A stretch of 64,000 nucleotides of DNA from Georgenia thermotolerans (GCF_009193185.1 NZ_VUKF01000001.1:166151-230150), one strand, 5' to 3'; positions 33,574 to 42,797 are shown, numbered from the stretch's first letter. Notes: generated from the letters alone by a model not told the origin. Program-made: numbers and translations.

Positions 33574-33584
33574 CACCACGAGCC

Positions 33585-33616
33585 GCAGGGCGGGGACAAC
33601 GGCGTCCCCGCCCTGC
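33585..33616 (+). terminator. 13-bp hairpin after the binding-protein gene
   Basis: GCAGGGCGGGGAC pairs exactly with GTCCCCGCCCTGC around a six-base loop, 12 bases after the stop codon. No U-tract. Confidence 0.75.
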
Positions 33617-33649
33617 GCCCGCGCCGCGCAGCCAAGACGCCCATTGCCG

Positions 33650-33720
33650 GCGACCAGAAGGGCAGGCGGGCGGCAGCCAGGAGGGCAGGCTGGCTGCGAC
33701 CAGAAGGGCAGGTGGGCTGC
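33650..33720. repeat. Short direct repeats, 46-bp period
   Basis: GCGACCAGAAGGGCAGG occurs at 33650 and again at 33696; a diverged half copy (CCAGGAGGGCAGGCTGG) lies between them. The array fills the gap before the phosphatase stop codon. Confidence 0.65.
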
Positions 33721-33722
33721 CG

Positions 33723-34343
33723 TCAGTCCCCGGCGCCGACGTTGTACCCGGCCATCCGCCAGGCCGGCGCGCGCCCCCGGTTGGGGTGCATGGACGTCCA
33801 GCGGCAGTTCTCCAGGCCCACCAGGCCGAACCACTCCCCCGGCTCCAGGCCGAGGAGGACGGTCTGCCCGCAGGTGATGGCGGCGCCGTGGGCGACGACG
33901 ACGAGCACGTCCTCGCGGCCCAGGTCCGCCGCGGCCTCCTCGACCGCCTCGGCCACCCGCGCCCCGCACGCGGCGCGCCCCTCGGCCTCGATGCCCCGCG
34001 GCTCGTGACCGCGGCGCCACGCCGCGTACGCCTCGGGCCAGCCCCCCTCGATCTCCGCGTGCGTCAGGCCCTCCCACACCCCGAAGCTGCGCTCGCGCAG
34101 CCGGACGTCCGTCGTCGGCTCGAGGCCGAGCAGGCCGCCGAGGGCCCGGGCGGTGTCGCTGGCCCGGACCAGGTCGGAGCTGACGATCCGCGTCGGCTCG
34201 AGCGTGGCCAGCACCTCGGCGGCGCGGGCGGCCTGCCGGCGGCCGGTCGCGTTGAGCGCGATGTCCGACTGGCCCTGCAGCCGCCCGGAGGCGTTGTACT
34301 CGGTCTGCCCGTGGCGCCAGAGGATGACGGTGCCGGCGGTCAT
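33723..34343 (-). CDS. Histidine-phosphatase superfamily protein
   Basis: A protein of 206 residues. The RHG motif is VILWRHGQTEYNASGRLQGQSD (His nucleophile), with Arg in IVSSDLVRASDTA, Glu in LRERSFGVWEGLT and the second His in VVAHGAAI. This is the phosphoglycerate-mutase-like phosphatase group that always follows rsfS in many actinobacteria. The ATG overlaps the rsfS stop by 4 bases. Substrate unknown. Confidence 0.92.
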   Translation of the reverse strand: MTAGTVILWRHGQTEYNASGRLQGQSDIALNATGRRQAARAAEVLATLEPTRIVSSDLVRASDTARALGGLLGLEPTTDVRLRERSFGVWEGLTHAEIEGGWPEAYAAWRRGHEPRGIEAEGRAACGARVAEAVEEAAADLGREDVLVVVAHGAAITCGQTVLLGLEPGEWFGLVGLENCRWTSMHPNRGRAPAWRMAGYNVGAGD

Positions 34344-34738
34344 GCCCCGGCCGGCTCCGCGCCGTCGGTGGGGGCGTAGAGGTCGGCGGGCAGGTCGACG
34401 ACGGGGCAGTCCTTCCACAGCCGCTCGAGGGCGTAGAACTCGCGGTCCTCCTCCTGCTGGACGTGGACCACGATGTCCTGGAAGTCCATGAGCACCCAGT
34501 GGGCCTCGTTCAGGCCCTCCTTGCGCAGCGCCTTGGCGCCCTCCTTGTGCAGGGCCTCCTCGATCGCGTCGACGATGGCCCGCACCTGGCGGTCGTTGGC
34601 GCCGGAGGCCACGAGGAAGACGTCGGTGAGCGCCAGCCGCTCGCTGACGTCCAGGGCGATGATCTCCTGGGCCTTCTTGTCGGCCGCGGCACGGGCCGCG
34701 ACGACGGCAAGGTGGCGGGAACGGTCGTCAGCGGGCAC
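34340..34738 (-). CDS. rsfS: Ribosomal silencing factor RsfS
   Basis: A protein of 132 residues with the RsfS/DUF143 pattern: KAQEIIALDVSERLALTDVFLVASGANDRQVRAIVDAIEE and WVLMDFQDIVVHVQQEEDREFYALERLW. It binds ribosomal protein L14 and blocks subunit joining during starvation. GTG 34738 has GAAGGAGA upstream. The neighbours nadD and the phosphatase are the standard context. Confidence 0.96.
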   Translation of the reverse strand: MPADDRSRHLAVVAARAAADKKAQEIIALDVSERLALTDVFLVASGANDRQVRAIVDAIEEALHKEGAKALRKEGLNEAHWVLMDFQDIVVHVQQEEDREFYALERLWKDCPVVDLPADLYAPTDGAEPAGA

Positions 34739-34773
34739 GGGTCTCCTTCAGGTCGGCTGCGGACCTGGCGATC

Positions 34774-36030
34774 CTACGCGAGCAACCGGGCACGGACGAC
34801 GGCGAGCACCCCGTCCAGGGCCTGGGCACCGGCCCCGCTCTGGCCGTCACCGCCGAAGGCGAGCAGGCCGATGAGGAGGCCGATGATGATGGCCGCGACG
34901 AGGAGGATGACGATCTTGACGACCGAGGTGGCGGGGTTCTCCCGTTCCTCGTCCAGGTCGTCCTCGTCGTCCCAGGCGTCCTCGGGCGAGTGCGCCGAGG
35001 CGCCGGTGACGGTCCGGGCGGTCTCGCTCATCCGCTCGCGCAGCGGGCGCCGCGCCTCGGCCTCGCGCAGCGCACGCCGGCTCGCGGTGTCGCCGGCCTC
35101 GTCCGGGGAGGCGCCGGTGGCCGCGCTGTAGTCGGCCAGGGTGGTCCACTGCGGCCGGGCCGGTTCCTCGTCGTCGAGGTCGCGCGCGGGGTCGTCCGCC
35201 TGCTGCTCGGCGCCGTCGGCGACGTCGTCCTCGTCGTCCCACACCGGGGTGGGCATGGCCATGGTGCTCTCGAGCTCGGGCTCCGGCTCCGGCTCCGGCT
35301 CGGGAGCGGGCGCGACGGCGGGCACGGTGATGGTGTGGGCGTCGATGACGGGCAGGTTCACGGCCGAGGCCCAGTCGGCGGGGTCGGTCGGGCTGTCGGG
35401 TGCGGGCAGCGCGGACAGGGGTGCCGCGGCCGGCACGGGCTGGATCCCGGTGAGGGTGCCGGTGGCGTCCAGGCTGCGCATGCCCTTGGCGGCGTGCGGG
35501 GCCCGGACGACGGGGCGCCGGCCGGGGCGCTCGAGCTCGGCCTGGCGGGCCGGGGCCCCGGCGAACGCCGGCTCGGGCGACGGGGCGGGCCCGGCCGGGC
35601 GTGCCGGGCCAGGCTTGGCCGGGGCGGGGACGTCCTGGACGGCCGTGGCCCGCGCCCGGGCCGCACCGGCCGGGGCGGACCCGGCCGACGCAGACCCGGC
35701 CGGCGTCGGAGCCGCCGAGGAGGGCCCGTCCGCGGGGGCGGACCCGTCGCGGCGCTCGCGCCGGCGCACGGGCGTGCTGTCCGACGACCCGGCGGCGCGC
35801 GCGACGGCCTGGTCCGAGCTCAGCGGGTTGCCCTGCTCGTCGCGCAGCTGGAGCTCGCCGGTGGCGATGGCCTGGCGGCGGGCCTCCTCCTCGAGCTGGC
35901 GGCGACGGATCTCCTTGCGGGTCAGCGGCCGGCCCTCGCGCTCGGCCTGGGCGGCGGCGGCGCGCTCGGCCTCGCGCCGTCGGCGCCGCTCCCCCAGCCC
36001 GCCGGTCTCGGTGCTCGGCTCCTGGCTCAC
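34774..36030 (-). CDS. Disordered single-pass membrane protein in the nadD-rsfS cluster
   Basis: A protein of 418 residues. It begins with a basic coiled-coil stretch ([38 protein letters not shown]). A long Pro/Ala-rich disordered middle follows, including a Glu-Pro run ([12 protein letters not shown]) and acidic tracts (WDDEDD twice). One membrane helix near the C-terminus ([23 protein letters not shown]) is followed by a short tail. GTG 36030 overlaps the nadD stop (GTGA). A protein of this kind is often found between nadD and rsfS in this group; function unknown. Confidence 0.8.
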   Translation of the reverse strand: MSQEPSTETGGLGERRRRREAERAAAAQAEREGRPLTRKEIRRRQLEEEARRQAIATGELQLRDEQGNPLSSDQAVARAAGSSDSTPVRRRERRDGSAPADGPSSAAPTPAGSASAGSAPAGAARARATAVQDVPAPAKPGPARPAGPAPSPEPAFAGAPARQAELERPGRRPVVRAPHAAKGMRSLDATGTLTGIQPVPAAAPLSALPAPDSPTDPADWASAVNLPVIDAHTITVPAVAPAPEPEPEPEPELESTMAMPTPVWDDEDDVADGAEQQADDPARDLDDEEPARPQWTTLADYSAATGASPDEAGDTASRRALREAEARRPLRERMSETARTVTGASAHSPEDAWDDEDDLDEERENPATSVVKIVILLVAAIIIGLLIGLLAFGGDGQSGAGAQALDGVLAVVRARLLA

Positions 36031-36725
36031 TTCGCTGCCTCCACGATGCGCGGCGGGACGTCGGCGCGCGTGGCCGCGACGTCCCGGTCCATCGTCAGCC
36101 GGCCCACGCCGGCCTCGCCGTCCTCGGGCAGGTACAGCCCGTACTTGGCGATGTACTGCACGACGCCGTCGGGCACGAGGTACCACACCGGCTTGCCCGC
36201 CCGGACCCGGGCGCGGCACTCCGTGGAGGAGATGGCCATGGCCGTGACCTCCATGAGCGAGACCCCGGCGGCGGGCAGACCCGTCATGTCGAGGTCGTGC
36301 CCGGGGCGCGTGACCCCGATGAAGTGGGCCAGCGACCAGAGCTCGTCGGCGTCCTTCCAGGTGAGGATCTGGGGCAGCACGTCGGCGCCGGTGATGAAGA
36401 ACAGCTCCGCGTCGGGCAGCTCGCGCCGCAGGTCGCGCAGGGTGTCGATGGTGTAGGTGGTGCCGGGCCGGTCGATCTCCATCCGGGAGACCGTGAAGCG
36501 CGGGTTGGACGCCGTCGCGATCACGGTCATGAGATAGCGGTGCTCGGCGGCGGTGACGTCGTTGCCCTGCTTGAAGGGCTGCTCACCGGTGGGGACGAAG
36601 ATGACCTCGTCGAGGTTGAAGGCGTCGCGCACCTCGCTGGCGGCCACGAGGTGGCCGTGGTGCACCGGGTCGAACGTGCCGCCCATGACACCGATCCGGC
36701 GCCTCTGCTTCGCACCCCACGCCAT
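36027..36725 (-). CDS. nadD: Nicotinate-nucleotide adenylyltransferase
   Basis: A protein of 232 residues. The nucleotidyltransferase signature is [15 protein letters not shown] and the C-terminal motif [11 protein letters not shown]. It joins ATP and nicotinate mononucleotide to make deamido-NAD in the cytoplasm, an essential step of NAD synthesis. A C-terminal extension (~30 residues after LPEDGEAG) is beyond the usual fold. It heads the nadD / disordered membrane protein / rsfS / phosphatase run. Confidence 0.95.
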   Translation of the reverse strand: MAWGAKQRRRIGVMGGTFDPVHHGHLVAASEVRDAFNLDEVIFVPTGEQPFKQGNDVTAAEHRYLMTVIATASNPRFTVSRMEIDRPGTTYTIDTLRDLRRELPDAELFFITGADVLPQILTWKDADELWSLAHFIGVTRPGHDLDMTGLPAAGVSLMEVTAMAISSTECRARVRAGKPVWYLVPDGVVQYIAKYGLYLPEDGEAGVGRLTMDRDVAATRADVPPRIVEAAK

Positions 36726-36770
36726 GCTCGTGTCCCTCGTCCCCTCGGTGCTCGGTGGTGCCGCGACGGC

Positions 36771-36965
36771 TCAGTGGTGCTGCGGCGACTGGGCGTTGAC
36801 CTTGTTCACCGCGTGGCGGTGGTAGGTGTGCCGGAAGGAGTAGGTCAGCAGCAGGAGCAGGATGAAGATGCCGAGGGTGATCACGCCGAGCACCCAGGGC
36901 TCGACGGTCAGGGTGGGGCTGGTGGTCTGCGTCTCGGCGGCAAACCTCACGAGCGAGCTGGTCAT
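36771..36965 (-). CDS. Small single-helix membrane protein
   Basis: A protein of 64 residues: an outside N-terminus, one helix (WVLGVITLGIFILLLLLTYSF) and a His-rich basic tail (RHTYHRHAVNKVNAQSPQHH). Similar tiny membrane proteins occur just before nadD in many actinobacteria. AAAGGA precedes ATG 36965. Function unknown. Confidence 0.8.
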   Translation of the reverse strand: MTSSLVRFAAETQTTSPTLTVEPWVLGVITLGIFILLLLLTYSFRHTYHRHAVNKVNAQSPQHH

Positions 36966-37094
36966 GGGGGTCCTTTCTCCAGTCCCGGCGGTTCAGGGGC
37001 CCAGTGTGTCACGACTGCGCCCGCCGGTGCCGCCAGGGGCCCGCCGGGCGTGGTGGGCGTGACGCGTCGCCCGGGCCGTGGGCAGGATGCCACC

Positions 37095-38003
37095 ATGACG
37101 ACGGCGATCCCCCCGGCGCTCGTCGGCGTGCTGCCCCGGCTGCGCTGCCCGGTGTGCGCCGGGACGCTCCGGCTCACCGCCGACCAGGTGCGCTGCGAGC
37201 ACGGCCACGCCTATGACCTCGCCCGGCAGGGCTACCTCAACCTCGTCACCGGCCGCCGCCACGTCACCGGCGACACCGCCGCGATGGTCCTCGCCCGCGA
37301 GGCGTTCCTGGCCGGCACGCACTACGCACCCGTGGCCGACGCGCTGGCGGACGCGGTGGCGCGCACGACGGCCACCGTCGGCGGGCTCGTCGCCGACCTC
37401 GCCGGCGGCACCGGCTACTACCTGGCACGGGTGCTCCAGGAGCTCCCGGGGTGGGACGGGGCCTGCCTGGACGTCTCGGTGCCCGCCCTCAAGCGCGCCG
37501 CGCGCGCCCACCCGCGCGCCGCGGCCATCGGCGCGGACCTCCTGGGGCCCCTCCCGCTGCGCGACGCCGCGGCCGACGTCGTCCTCAGCACCTTCGGGCC
37601 CCGGCCGGCGGCGGAGGTCGAGCGGGTGCTCAGCCGCCGGGGCGTGTTCGTGGTCGTGGCGCCGACGGCGGACCACCTGCGCGAGCTCGTCGGACCGCTC
37701 GGCCTCGTGAGCGTCGACGAGGCCAAGGACGAGCGCCTCGCCGCCCGGCTGGCCGGCTTCGAGCGCACCGCGGTCGAGGAGGTGGCCTACGAGCTGCGCC
37801 TGGCGCACGCCGACCTCGAGGCGCTGGTGGGCATGGGGCCCAGCGCCTTCCACGTGCCGGCCGAGGAGCGCCGCCGGCGCGTGGCCGCGCTGCCCGACCC
37901 CGCGGCGGTGACGGTGTCCGTGCGGGTCGCGACGTACCGCCCCCGCGGCGCCGGGACCTCCGGCGCCACGGTGCTGAGACCGCCGGCCGACGGCGAGGAG
38001 TAG
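37095..38003 (+). CDS. RlmA-type 23S rRNA guanine-N1 methyltransferase
   Basis: A protein of 302 residues. The N-terminal zinc site is RCPVCAGTLRL with VRCEHGHAYDLARQGYLNLV; the SAM-binding domain has VADLAGGTGYYLARVL and acidic residues after LDVS. RlmA/TlrB enzymes methylate G745 or G748 of 23S rRNA in the exit tunnel, some giving tylosin resistance. Which position is modified cannot be told. ATG 37095 lacks a ribosome site; CAGGAT seven bases upstream suggests leaderless transcription. Confidence 0.85.
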   Translation: MTTAIPPALVGVLPRLRCPVCAGTLRLTADQVRCEHGHAYDLARQGYLNLVTGRRHVTGDTAAMVLAREAFLAGTHYAPVADALADAVARTTATVGGLVADLAGGTGYYLARVLQELPGWDGACLDVSVPALKRAARAHPRAAAIGADLLGPLPLRDAAADVVLSTFGPRPAAEVERVLSRRGVFVVVAPTADHLRELVGPLGLVSVDEAKDERLAARLAGFERTAVEEVAYELRLAHADLEALVGMGPSAFHVPAEERRRRVAALPDPAAVTVSVRVATYRPRGAGTSGATVLRPPADGEE

Positions 38004-38090
38004 CCGGGCCCCGGCCCGACGGCGAGGGGTCGCCGGGCCCCGGCCCGGAGGCGAGAGGTAGCCGGGCACCGGCCCGACGGCGGGGGCCGC
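37986..38090. repeat. 29-bp tandem repeat, about 3.5 copies
   Basis: Copies start at 37986, 38015, 38044 and 38073 (partial). Each has G(A/G)(C/A)GGCGAG at its start and CCGGGC(C/A)CCGGCCC at its end. The first copy overlaps the last codons of the methyltransferase gene; the rest fill the gap to the convergent transporter gene. Each unit contains a small self-complementary core, so the array could act as a bidirectional terminator. Confidence 0.85.
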
Positions 38091-38093
38091 CCG

Positions 38094-39098
38094 CTACCGG
38101 CCGGCGTCGTGCCCGGCGACCTCCTCGTGCACGCCGGGCAGGAACTCCTCGGGCAGCTCGCGCACCGGGACGACCACCATGTCCTGGATCTTCCAGTCCA
38201 CCGCGAGGGCCTCCTCGCGGGCCTCGGCCAGGTCGGCCAGCGACGGCGCGGCGTCGCCGGCGGGCACCACGAAGGACTCGACATGGAAGACGTGGCCGAG
38301 GTCGCGCACCCGCGACCGGGCCTGCGCCACCCAGGGCAGCGCCTCGAGGCGGCGGTCGATCTCGGCCAGGAGCGGGTGGGGCTTCGCGCCGTCGTACGTC
38401 GACGCCCGGGCGTCCATGAGGGCGGCGGTGGCGACCCGGAGGTTCGTCACGCCGTCGCGCACGATGCTGGCGGAGATGAACAGGGCGGCGACGGCGTCGG
38501 CCCACCACAGCCCCACCCCGATCCCCAGGACGCCGACGACGGCGCCGCCGGCGGTCATCCAGTCGGCCTTGTTCATGTCGGCGTCGGCGAAGAGCACCCG
38601 GTCGTGCAGGGTGCGGGCGAGCGGCAGCTTGAGCCGCCCGAAGATCACCGGCGGGACGCCCGTCCACACCAGCACGATGATCATCAGCCAGCCGGACCAG
38701 ACCTCGCGCCCGGCGATCTCCATGAGGCCCACGGGCGGGTGCTCGGCCTTGACCAGCAGCGTGGCGGAGTCCCACACGAGCAGGGCGCCCATGCTCAGCA
38801 GCGCCGTGGCGGCGACGAGGTGCCCCACCCCGATGGCGCGGTGGTAGCCGTAGGGGTGCTTCGGGCTCGGTGGCCGGCGGGTCACCCGAACCGCGACGAG
38901 AAGGGCGATGGGCGGGATGAAGGAGAGCATGTCCTCCGCCCACGCGGCCTTCATCGCCTGCGAGGAGCCCATCACCAGGTAGACGGGGATGACGGCGGTG
39001 ACCAGGTAGGCGATCCACACCCACTCCAGCCGCACCGCCCGGCGCAGGGCCCGCTCCTGCTCGGCGGGCAGCTCGGTGTTCCCGAAGCGCGCGCTCAT
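38094..39098 (-). CDS. CDF-family cation transporter with altered metal site
   Basis: A protein of 334 residues with six helices and a C-terminal cytoplasmic domain (VAQARSRVRDLGHVFHVESFVV). The family landmark RRPPSPKHPYGYHRAIG after helix 3 is intact. The usual helix-2 site HxxxD is replaced here by AEDMLSFIP, and helix 5 has DADMNKADWMTAGGAVVG. The metal preference therefore may differ from Zn/Fe exporters, or it may move something else. The ATG overlaps the preceding lipoprotein gene by 4 bases. Confidence 0.85.
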   Translation of the reverse strand: MSARFGNTELPAEQERALRRAVRLEWVWIAYLVTAVIPVYLVMGSSQAMKAAWAEDMLSFIPPIALLVAVRVTRRPPSPKHPYGYHRAIGVGHLVAATALLSMGALLVWDSATLLVKAEHPPVGLMEIAGREVWSGWLMIIVLVWTGVPPVIFGRLKLPLARTLHDRVLFADADMNKADWMTAGGAVVGVLGIGVGLWWADAVAALFISASIVRDGVTNLRVATAALMDARASTYDGAKPHPLLAEIDRRLEALPWVAQARSRVRDLGHVFHVESFVVPAGDAAPSLADLAEAREEALAVDWKIQDMVVVPVRELPEEFLPGVHEEVAGHDAGR

Positions 39099-39586
39099 GC
39101 CAGGTCCTTCCCGAGGAGGAAGTGCTCGAGCTCGACGAGAAAGGCGTTCTCCCCCATCGGCGCGGCCATGACGTGCAGCTCCTTCTCCCCCTCCGGGCCG
39201 ACCGCCTCGGTGTACCGGTAGGTCAGCGCCGCCTTCTCGGCCCAGGGCGAGCGGGCCGTCAGGCCGCCGACGACGAGGTCGAGCTGGCCGCGCTCGAGCC
39301 GCCCGACGAGCGCCTCCTCCCCGCCGACCGTCCACTCCACCTCGGCATCGAGGGACCGGGCGAACTCCTCCACGAGCACCGCCTCGGTGCCGGCGGGCGG
39401 GGCGTCCGCGGCGGTGACGATCGTCCACGGCGGGTTCGGCGAGACGCCCACCCGCAGGACGTCGCCGCGCACCCGCTCGAGGGTGCCGTCCGGATCGCTC
39501 GGGATGGTGGCGGAGCAGCCCGCGGCGAGCCCGGCCAGGAGCAGGCCGGCCAGCAGGCCGCGCAGCCCGCGAATCTTTCGGACCAT
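39095..39586 (-). CDS. Half-length solute-binding lipoprotein
   Basis: A protein of 163 residues. The signal peptide ends in LAAGC (lipobox), then GDVLRVGVSPNPPWTIVTAAD and AVLVEEFARSLDAEVEWTVGGEEALVGRLERGQLDLVVGGLTARSPW, the start of a type II periplasmic binding fold. The usual family length is ~250 residues, so the second lobe is mostly missing and the reading frame shows no damage. It is coupled (ATGA) to the CDF transporter, which suggests a metal- or substrate-sensing partner rather than an ABC component. Confidence 0.8.
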   Translation of the reverse strand: MVRKIRGLRGLLAGLLLAGLAAGCSATIPSDPDGTLERVRGDVLRVGVSPNPPWTIVTAADAPPAGTEAVLVEEFARSLDAEVEWTVGGEEALVGRLERGQLDLVVGGLTARSPWAEKAALTYRYTEAVGPEGEKELHVMAAPMGENAFLVELEHFLLGKDLA

Positions 39587-39733
39587 GCCCGTGAGTTAAC
39601 GACAGCCAGGACATTCCGCATCTCGAGGGGGTCGCTCCGGGCGCGCCCGGCCGCTTCCCGACGCCGCCGTGTTGCCGACCGGACGGTTCGGCAATGAGAG
39701 CACTCTCACGGCCGCCCCCACCACGGGGGCCCT

Positions 39734-39739
39734 TACGAT
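39734..39739 (+). promoter_or_regulatory. -10 box for the acyltransferase gene
   Basis: TACGAT ends six bases before GTG 39746; no ribosome site, so the message is probably leaderless. Confidence 0.5.
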
Positions 39740-39745
39740 CGACAC

Positions 39746-41851
39746 GTGTCGTTAAGTCTTTCCCGAACCACCGCCGTGCCGGCTGCCCCCGCGCGCCCGG
39801 GGCTCGAGGACTCCCCGCGGAGCGAGGCGGGCGGGCCTCCCCGCGAGGCGCCGCGCGCCCCCGCGGCGGCACCGCGCCGCTTCCGTCCCGAGATCCAGGG
39901 GCTGCGCTCCCTCGCGGTCCTGATGGTCGTGACCTACCACGTCTTCCTCGACCGGGTCTCCGGCGGGGTGGACATCTTCCTCATGATCTCGGCCTTCCTC
40001 CTGACCCTGTCCTTCACGCGCAAGGTGGAGGAGGGCCGCCCGCTCGCCCTCGGCCGGCACTGGCTGCACCGGTTCAAGCGGCTCATGCCGGCCGCGGCCG
40101 TGACCATCGCCGGCACGCTGGCCGCCGCGTGGCTGTGGCTGCCGCCGTCGCGCTGGGCCGCCGTGCTCGACCAGGCCTGGGCGTCGGTGCTCTACGTGCA
40201 GAACTGGCTGCTGGCGACCACCGCGGTGGACTACTACGCCAGCGACGACTCCCTCGCCAGCCCGCTCCAGCACTTCTGGTCCCTGTCGATCCAGGGCCAG
40301 GTCTTCCTCCTGTGGCCGCTCGTGCTCGCCGGCGGCGCCTGGCTGAGCCGCCGCTGCGGCTGGCGCTACCGCGCCGTCCTCGCGGTGGCCTTCGGGCTGG
40401 TCTTCGCCGCCTCTCTCGCCTTCTCGATCTACGAGACCGCGACCAGCCAGGCATTCGCGTACTTCGACACCCGCGCCCGCCTGTGGGAGTTCGCCGCCGG
40501 CTCGCTGCTGGCCCTGGCCCTGCCGTACCTGCGCGCCCCGCGCCCGCTGGGGGTGGTGCTGGGCTGGACCGGCGTCGTCGCCATGCTCGCCTGCGGGCTG
40601 GTGCTCCCGGTGGGCCAGTCCTTCCCGGGCTCCGTGGCGCTGTGGCCCATCGGCGCGGCCGCGCTGGTCATCGTCGCCGGGCAGACCGGCTCACGCCTCG
40701 GCGCGGACCGGCTGCTCTCGACCCGCCCGCTGGTGGGGATGGGCAACGTCTCCTACGCCCTCTACCTCGTGCACTGGCCGATCCTGACCGTCTACCTCGC
40801 GGTGATCGGCGAGGCGCGGGCGTCCCTCGGGGCCGGGCTGGCCATCATCGGCGCCTCGGTGGTCGCCGCCTACCTCCTCACCCACCTCGTGGAGACCCCG
40901 CTGCGCCGGGCCGCCTGGACCGAGGCGCGCCGGTGGCGGATGGCGGCGGTCGTGGCCGCGTGCCTGGCCGTCGTGGCGGTCCCGGCGGCCGCCTGGCAGG
41001 CGGGCATCGCGCGCACCGCCCAGGCCGCCGGCGTCAGCGGGGCGGCGACCAACCCCGGCGCCCTGACGCTGCGGACCGGCGTGGCCGGCGACGCCTCGGC
41101 CCCCGTCCTGCCGCTCGCCACCCAGCTGGACCAGCAGTGGGTGAACCTGGACCACCAGTGCCAGGGCCGGTTCGCGCCGTCGGACCCGATCCTGGAGCAG
41201 TGCGAGCAGACCCAGGTCGCGGGCGAGCCGAGCAAGGTCGTCGTCGTCGTGGGCAACTCCCACGCCGAGCAGTGGATGGCCGCGCTCGAGCCCGTGGCCC
41301 GGGAGCGGAACTGGCAGCTCGTGGCCCTGCTCAAGGGCGGGTGCGCCTTCGGCGAGCCCACCGACCCCGGCCAGTCGGACTTCTGCGCCGGATGGCTCGC
41401 CGCGGCCAAGGACTACGTGCTGGGCGTCCAGCCCGACGCGGTGTTCACCGTGGCGACCGCGGCGGCGGCCAGCGCCCCGGACGAGCGGCAGGTCACCGGT
41501 TACGAGCAGGTGGTCCGGGAGCTGACCGGCCGCGGCATCGAGGTCGTCGGGGTGCGTGACAACCCCCGGTTCACCCACAACATGTACCAGTGCGTCGAGG
41601 ATCGCGGCGCGGCGGCCTGCGAGGTGCCGCTCGAGCAGGCCCTCGCCCCCGCCAACCCGGCGTTGCCCCTGGCCACCATCCCGGGGCTCCACCTCGTCGA
41701 CCTGACCGACCGGCTGTGCCCCGACGGCGTCTGCCGGCCCGTCATCGGCAACGTCCACGTCTATCTCGACGACAACCACCTCACCGCGGACTACTCCGCC
41801 ACGCTCGCCGCGGACATGCGGGACCGGCTGCTGGCCGCCACCGGCTGGTGA
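39746..41851 (+). CDS. OafA-type O-acyltransferase with SGNH domain
   Basis: A protein of 701 residues. Residues ~50-395 form an acyltransferase-3 domain with ten or eleven helices (EIQGLRSLAVLMVVTYHVFLDRVSGGVDIFLMISAFLL opens it; catalytic His in VTYHVF). After the linker, an extracellular SGNH hydrolase-like domain (~450-700) shows VVVVGNSHAEQWMAAL (Ser block) and LDDNHLTADYS (Asp/His block). The family acetylates cell-surface glycans such as peptidoglycan or polysaccharides. The N-terminal ~45 residues are a Pro/Ala-rich cytoplasmic tail. Confidence 0.92.
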   Translation: MSLSLSRTTAVPAAPARPGLEDSPRSEAGGPPREAPRAPAAAPRRFRPEIQGLRSLAVLMVVTYHVFLDRVSGGVDIFLMISAFLLTLSFTRKVEEGRPLALGRHWLHRFKRLMPAAAVTIAGTLAAAWLWLPPSRWAAVLDQAWASVLYVQNWLLATTAVDYYASDDSLASPLQHFWSLSIQGQVFLLWPLVLAGGAWLSRRCGWRYRAVLAVAFGLVFAASLAFSIYETATSQAFAYFDTRARLWEFAAGSLLALALPYLRAPRPLGVVLGWTGVVAMLACGLVLPVGQSFPGSVALWPIGAAALVIVAGQTGSRLGADRLLSTRPLVGMGNVSYALYLVHWPILTVYLAVIGEARASLGAGLAIIGASVVAAYLLTHLVETPLRRAAWTEARRWRMAAVVAACLAVVAVPAAAWQAGIARTAQAAGVSGAATNPGALTLRTGVAGDASAPVLPLATQLDQQWVNLDHQCQGRFAPSDPILEQCEQTQVAGEPSKVVVVVGNSHAEQWMAALEPVARERNWQLVALLKGGCAFGEPTDPGQSDFCAGWLAAAKDYVLGVQPDAVFTVATAAAASAPDERQVTGYEQVVRELTGRGIEVVGVRDNPRFTHNMYQCVEDRGAAACEVPLEQALAPANPALPLATIPGLHLVDLTDRLCPDGVCRPVIGNVHVYLDDNHLTADYSATLAADMRDRLLAATGW

Positions 41852-41947
41852 GCCCGCCCGGGGGTCGGTCCCGGCCGACCCCCGGGCGGCGCCGTGGTGC
41901 GCGCCGCGCACCGAGCCGGTTCACTGGCCTCCCAGGAGGTGAGGACG

Positions 41948-42793
41948 ATGTGCCGCTGGCTGGCCTACTCCGGCTCGCCGATCCTGGCCGAGGAGCTGCT
42001 GCTCAAGCCGACGCACTCGCTGATCGACCAGAGCCTGCACTCCAAGCTCGGGGTGGAGACCACGAACGGCGACGGGTTCGGCCTGGGCTGGTACGGCGAG
42101 GGCGAGGCCCCGGCGCTGTTCAAGAGCATCGAGCCGGCCTGGAACGACCAGAACCTGCGCGAGGTGGCCGGCCAGATCCGCACCAGCCTGTTCTTCGCCC
42201 ACGTGCGCGCCTCCACCGGCACCCCGGTCCAGCGCACCAACTGCCACCCGTTCCGGTACGGCCGCTGGATGTGGATGCACAACGGCGGCATCGCCGGCTT
42301 CCGGCACCTCAAGCGCGACCTCGAGGCCGCCATCGACCCCGAGCTCTACCCGCACATCGAGGGCTCCACCGACTCCGAGGTGCTCTTCTACCTCGCGCTG
42401 ACGATGGGCCTGATGGACGACCCGCCCGGGGCGGTGGAGCGGGCGGTCGGCTTCGTCGAGGACGTCGCCGCCCGCCACCGGGTGATGCACCCGGTGCAGA
42501 TGACCGTCGCGACCTCCGACGGCGCGTCGGTGTGGGCCTTCCGCTACTCCAGCGTCGGGAAGTCGCGGTCGCTGTTCTACTCCGCCGAGGTGGCGACCAT
42601 GCGCAAGCTGCACCCCGAGCTGCCGGTGCTGCGGCTGCTGGGCGAGGAGTCCCGCCTCATCGTTTCCGAGCCGCTGCGCGACCTGCCCGGGGCGTGGCAC
42701 GCGGTGCCGGAGTCGCGCTGGGGCGTCATCCGGCCCGACGGCGACGACGAGATGCACCGCTTCCGCCCGGTCTCCGCCCCGCGGCTCCTCTGA
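41948..42793 (+). CDS. Class II glutamine amidotransferase, copy 2
   Basis: A protein of 281 residues starting MCRWLAYSGSPILAEELLLKPTHSLIDQSL, with Cys2 as nucleophile. GGAGGTGAGG immediately before ATG 41948 confirms the start. It is closely similar to the protein at 27824-28660 across the whole length (shared LIDQSLHS, TTNGDGFG, NLRE, NCHPFR, MHNG, EGTTDSE/EGSTDSE). Such stand-alone enzymes act on glutamine-like amides. It is convergent with the GH13 gene, with four bases between stops. Confidence 0.93.
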   Translation: MCRWLAYSGSPILAEELLLKPTHSLIDQSLHSKLGVETTNGDGFGLGWYGEGEAPALFKSIEPAWNDQNLREVAGQIRTSLFFAHVRASTGTPVQRTNCHPFRYGRWMWMHNGGIAGFRHLKRDLEAAIDPELYPHIEGSTDSEVLFYLALTMGLMDDPPGAVERAVGFVEDVAARHRVMHPVQMTVATSDGASVWAFRYSSVGKSRSLFYSAEVATMRKLHPELPVLRLLGEESRLIVSEPLRDLPGAWHAVPESRWGVIRPDGDDEMHRFRPVSAPRLL

Positions 42794-42797
42794 GCGG

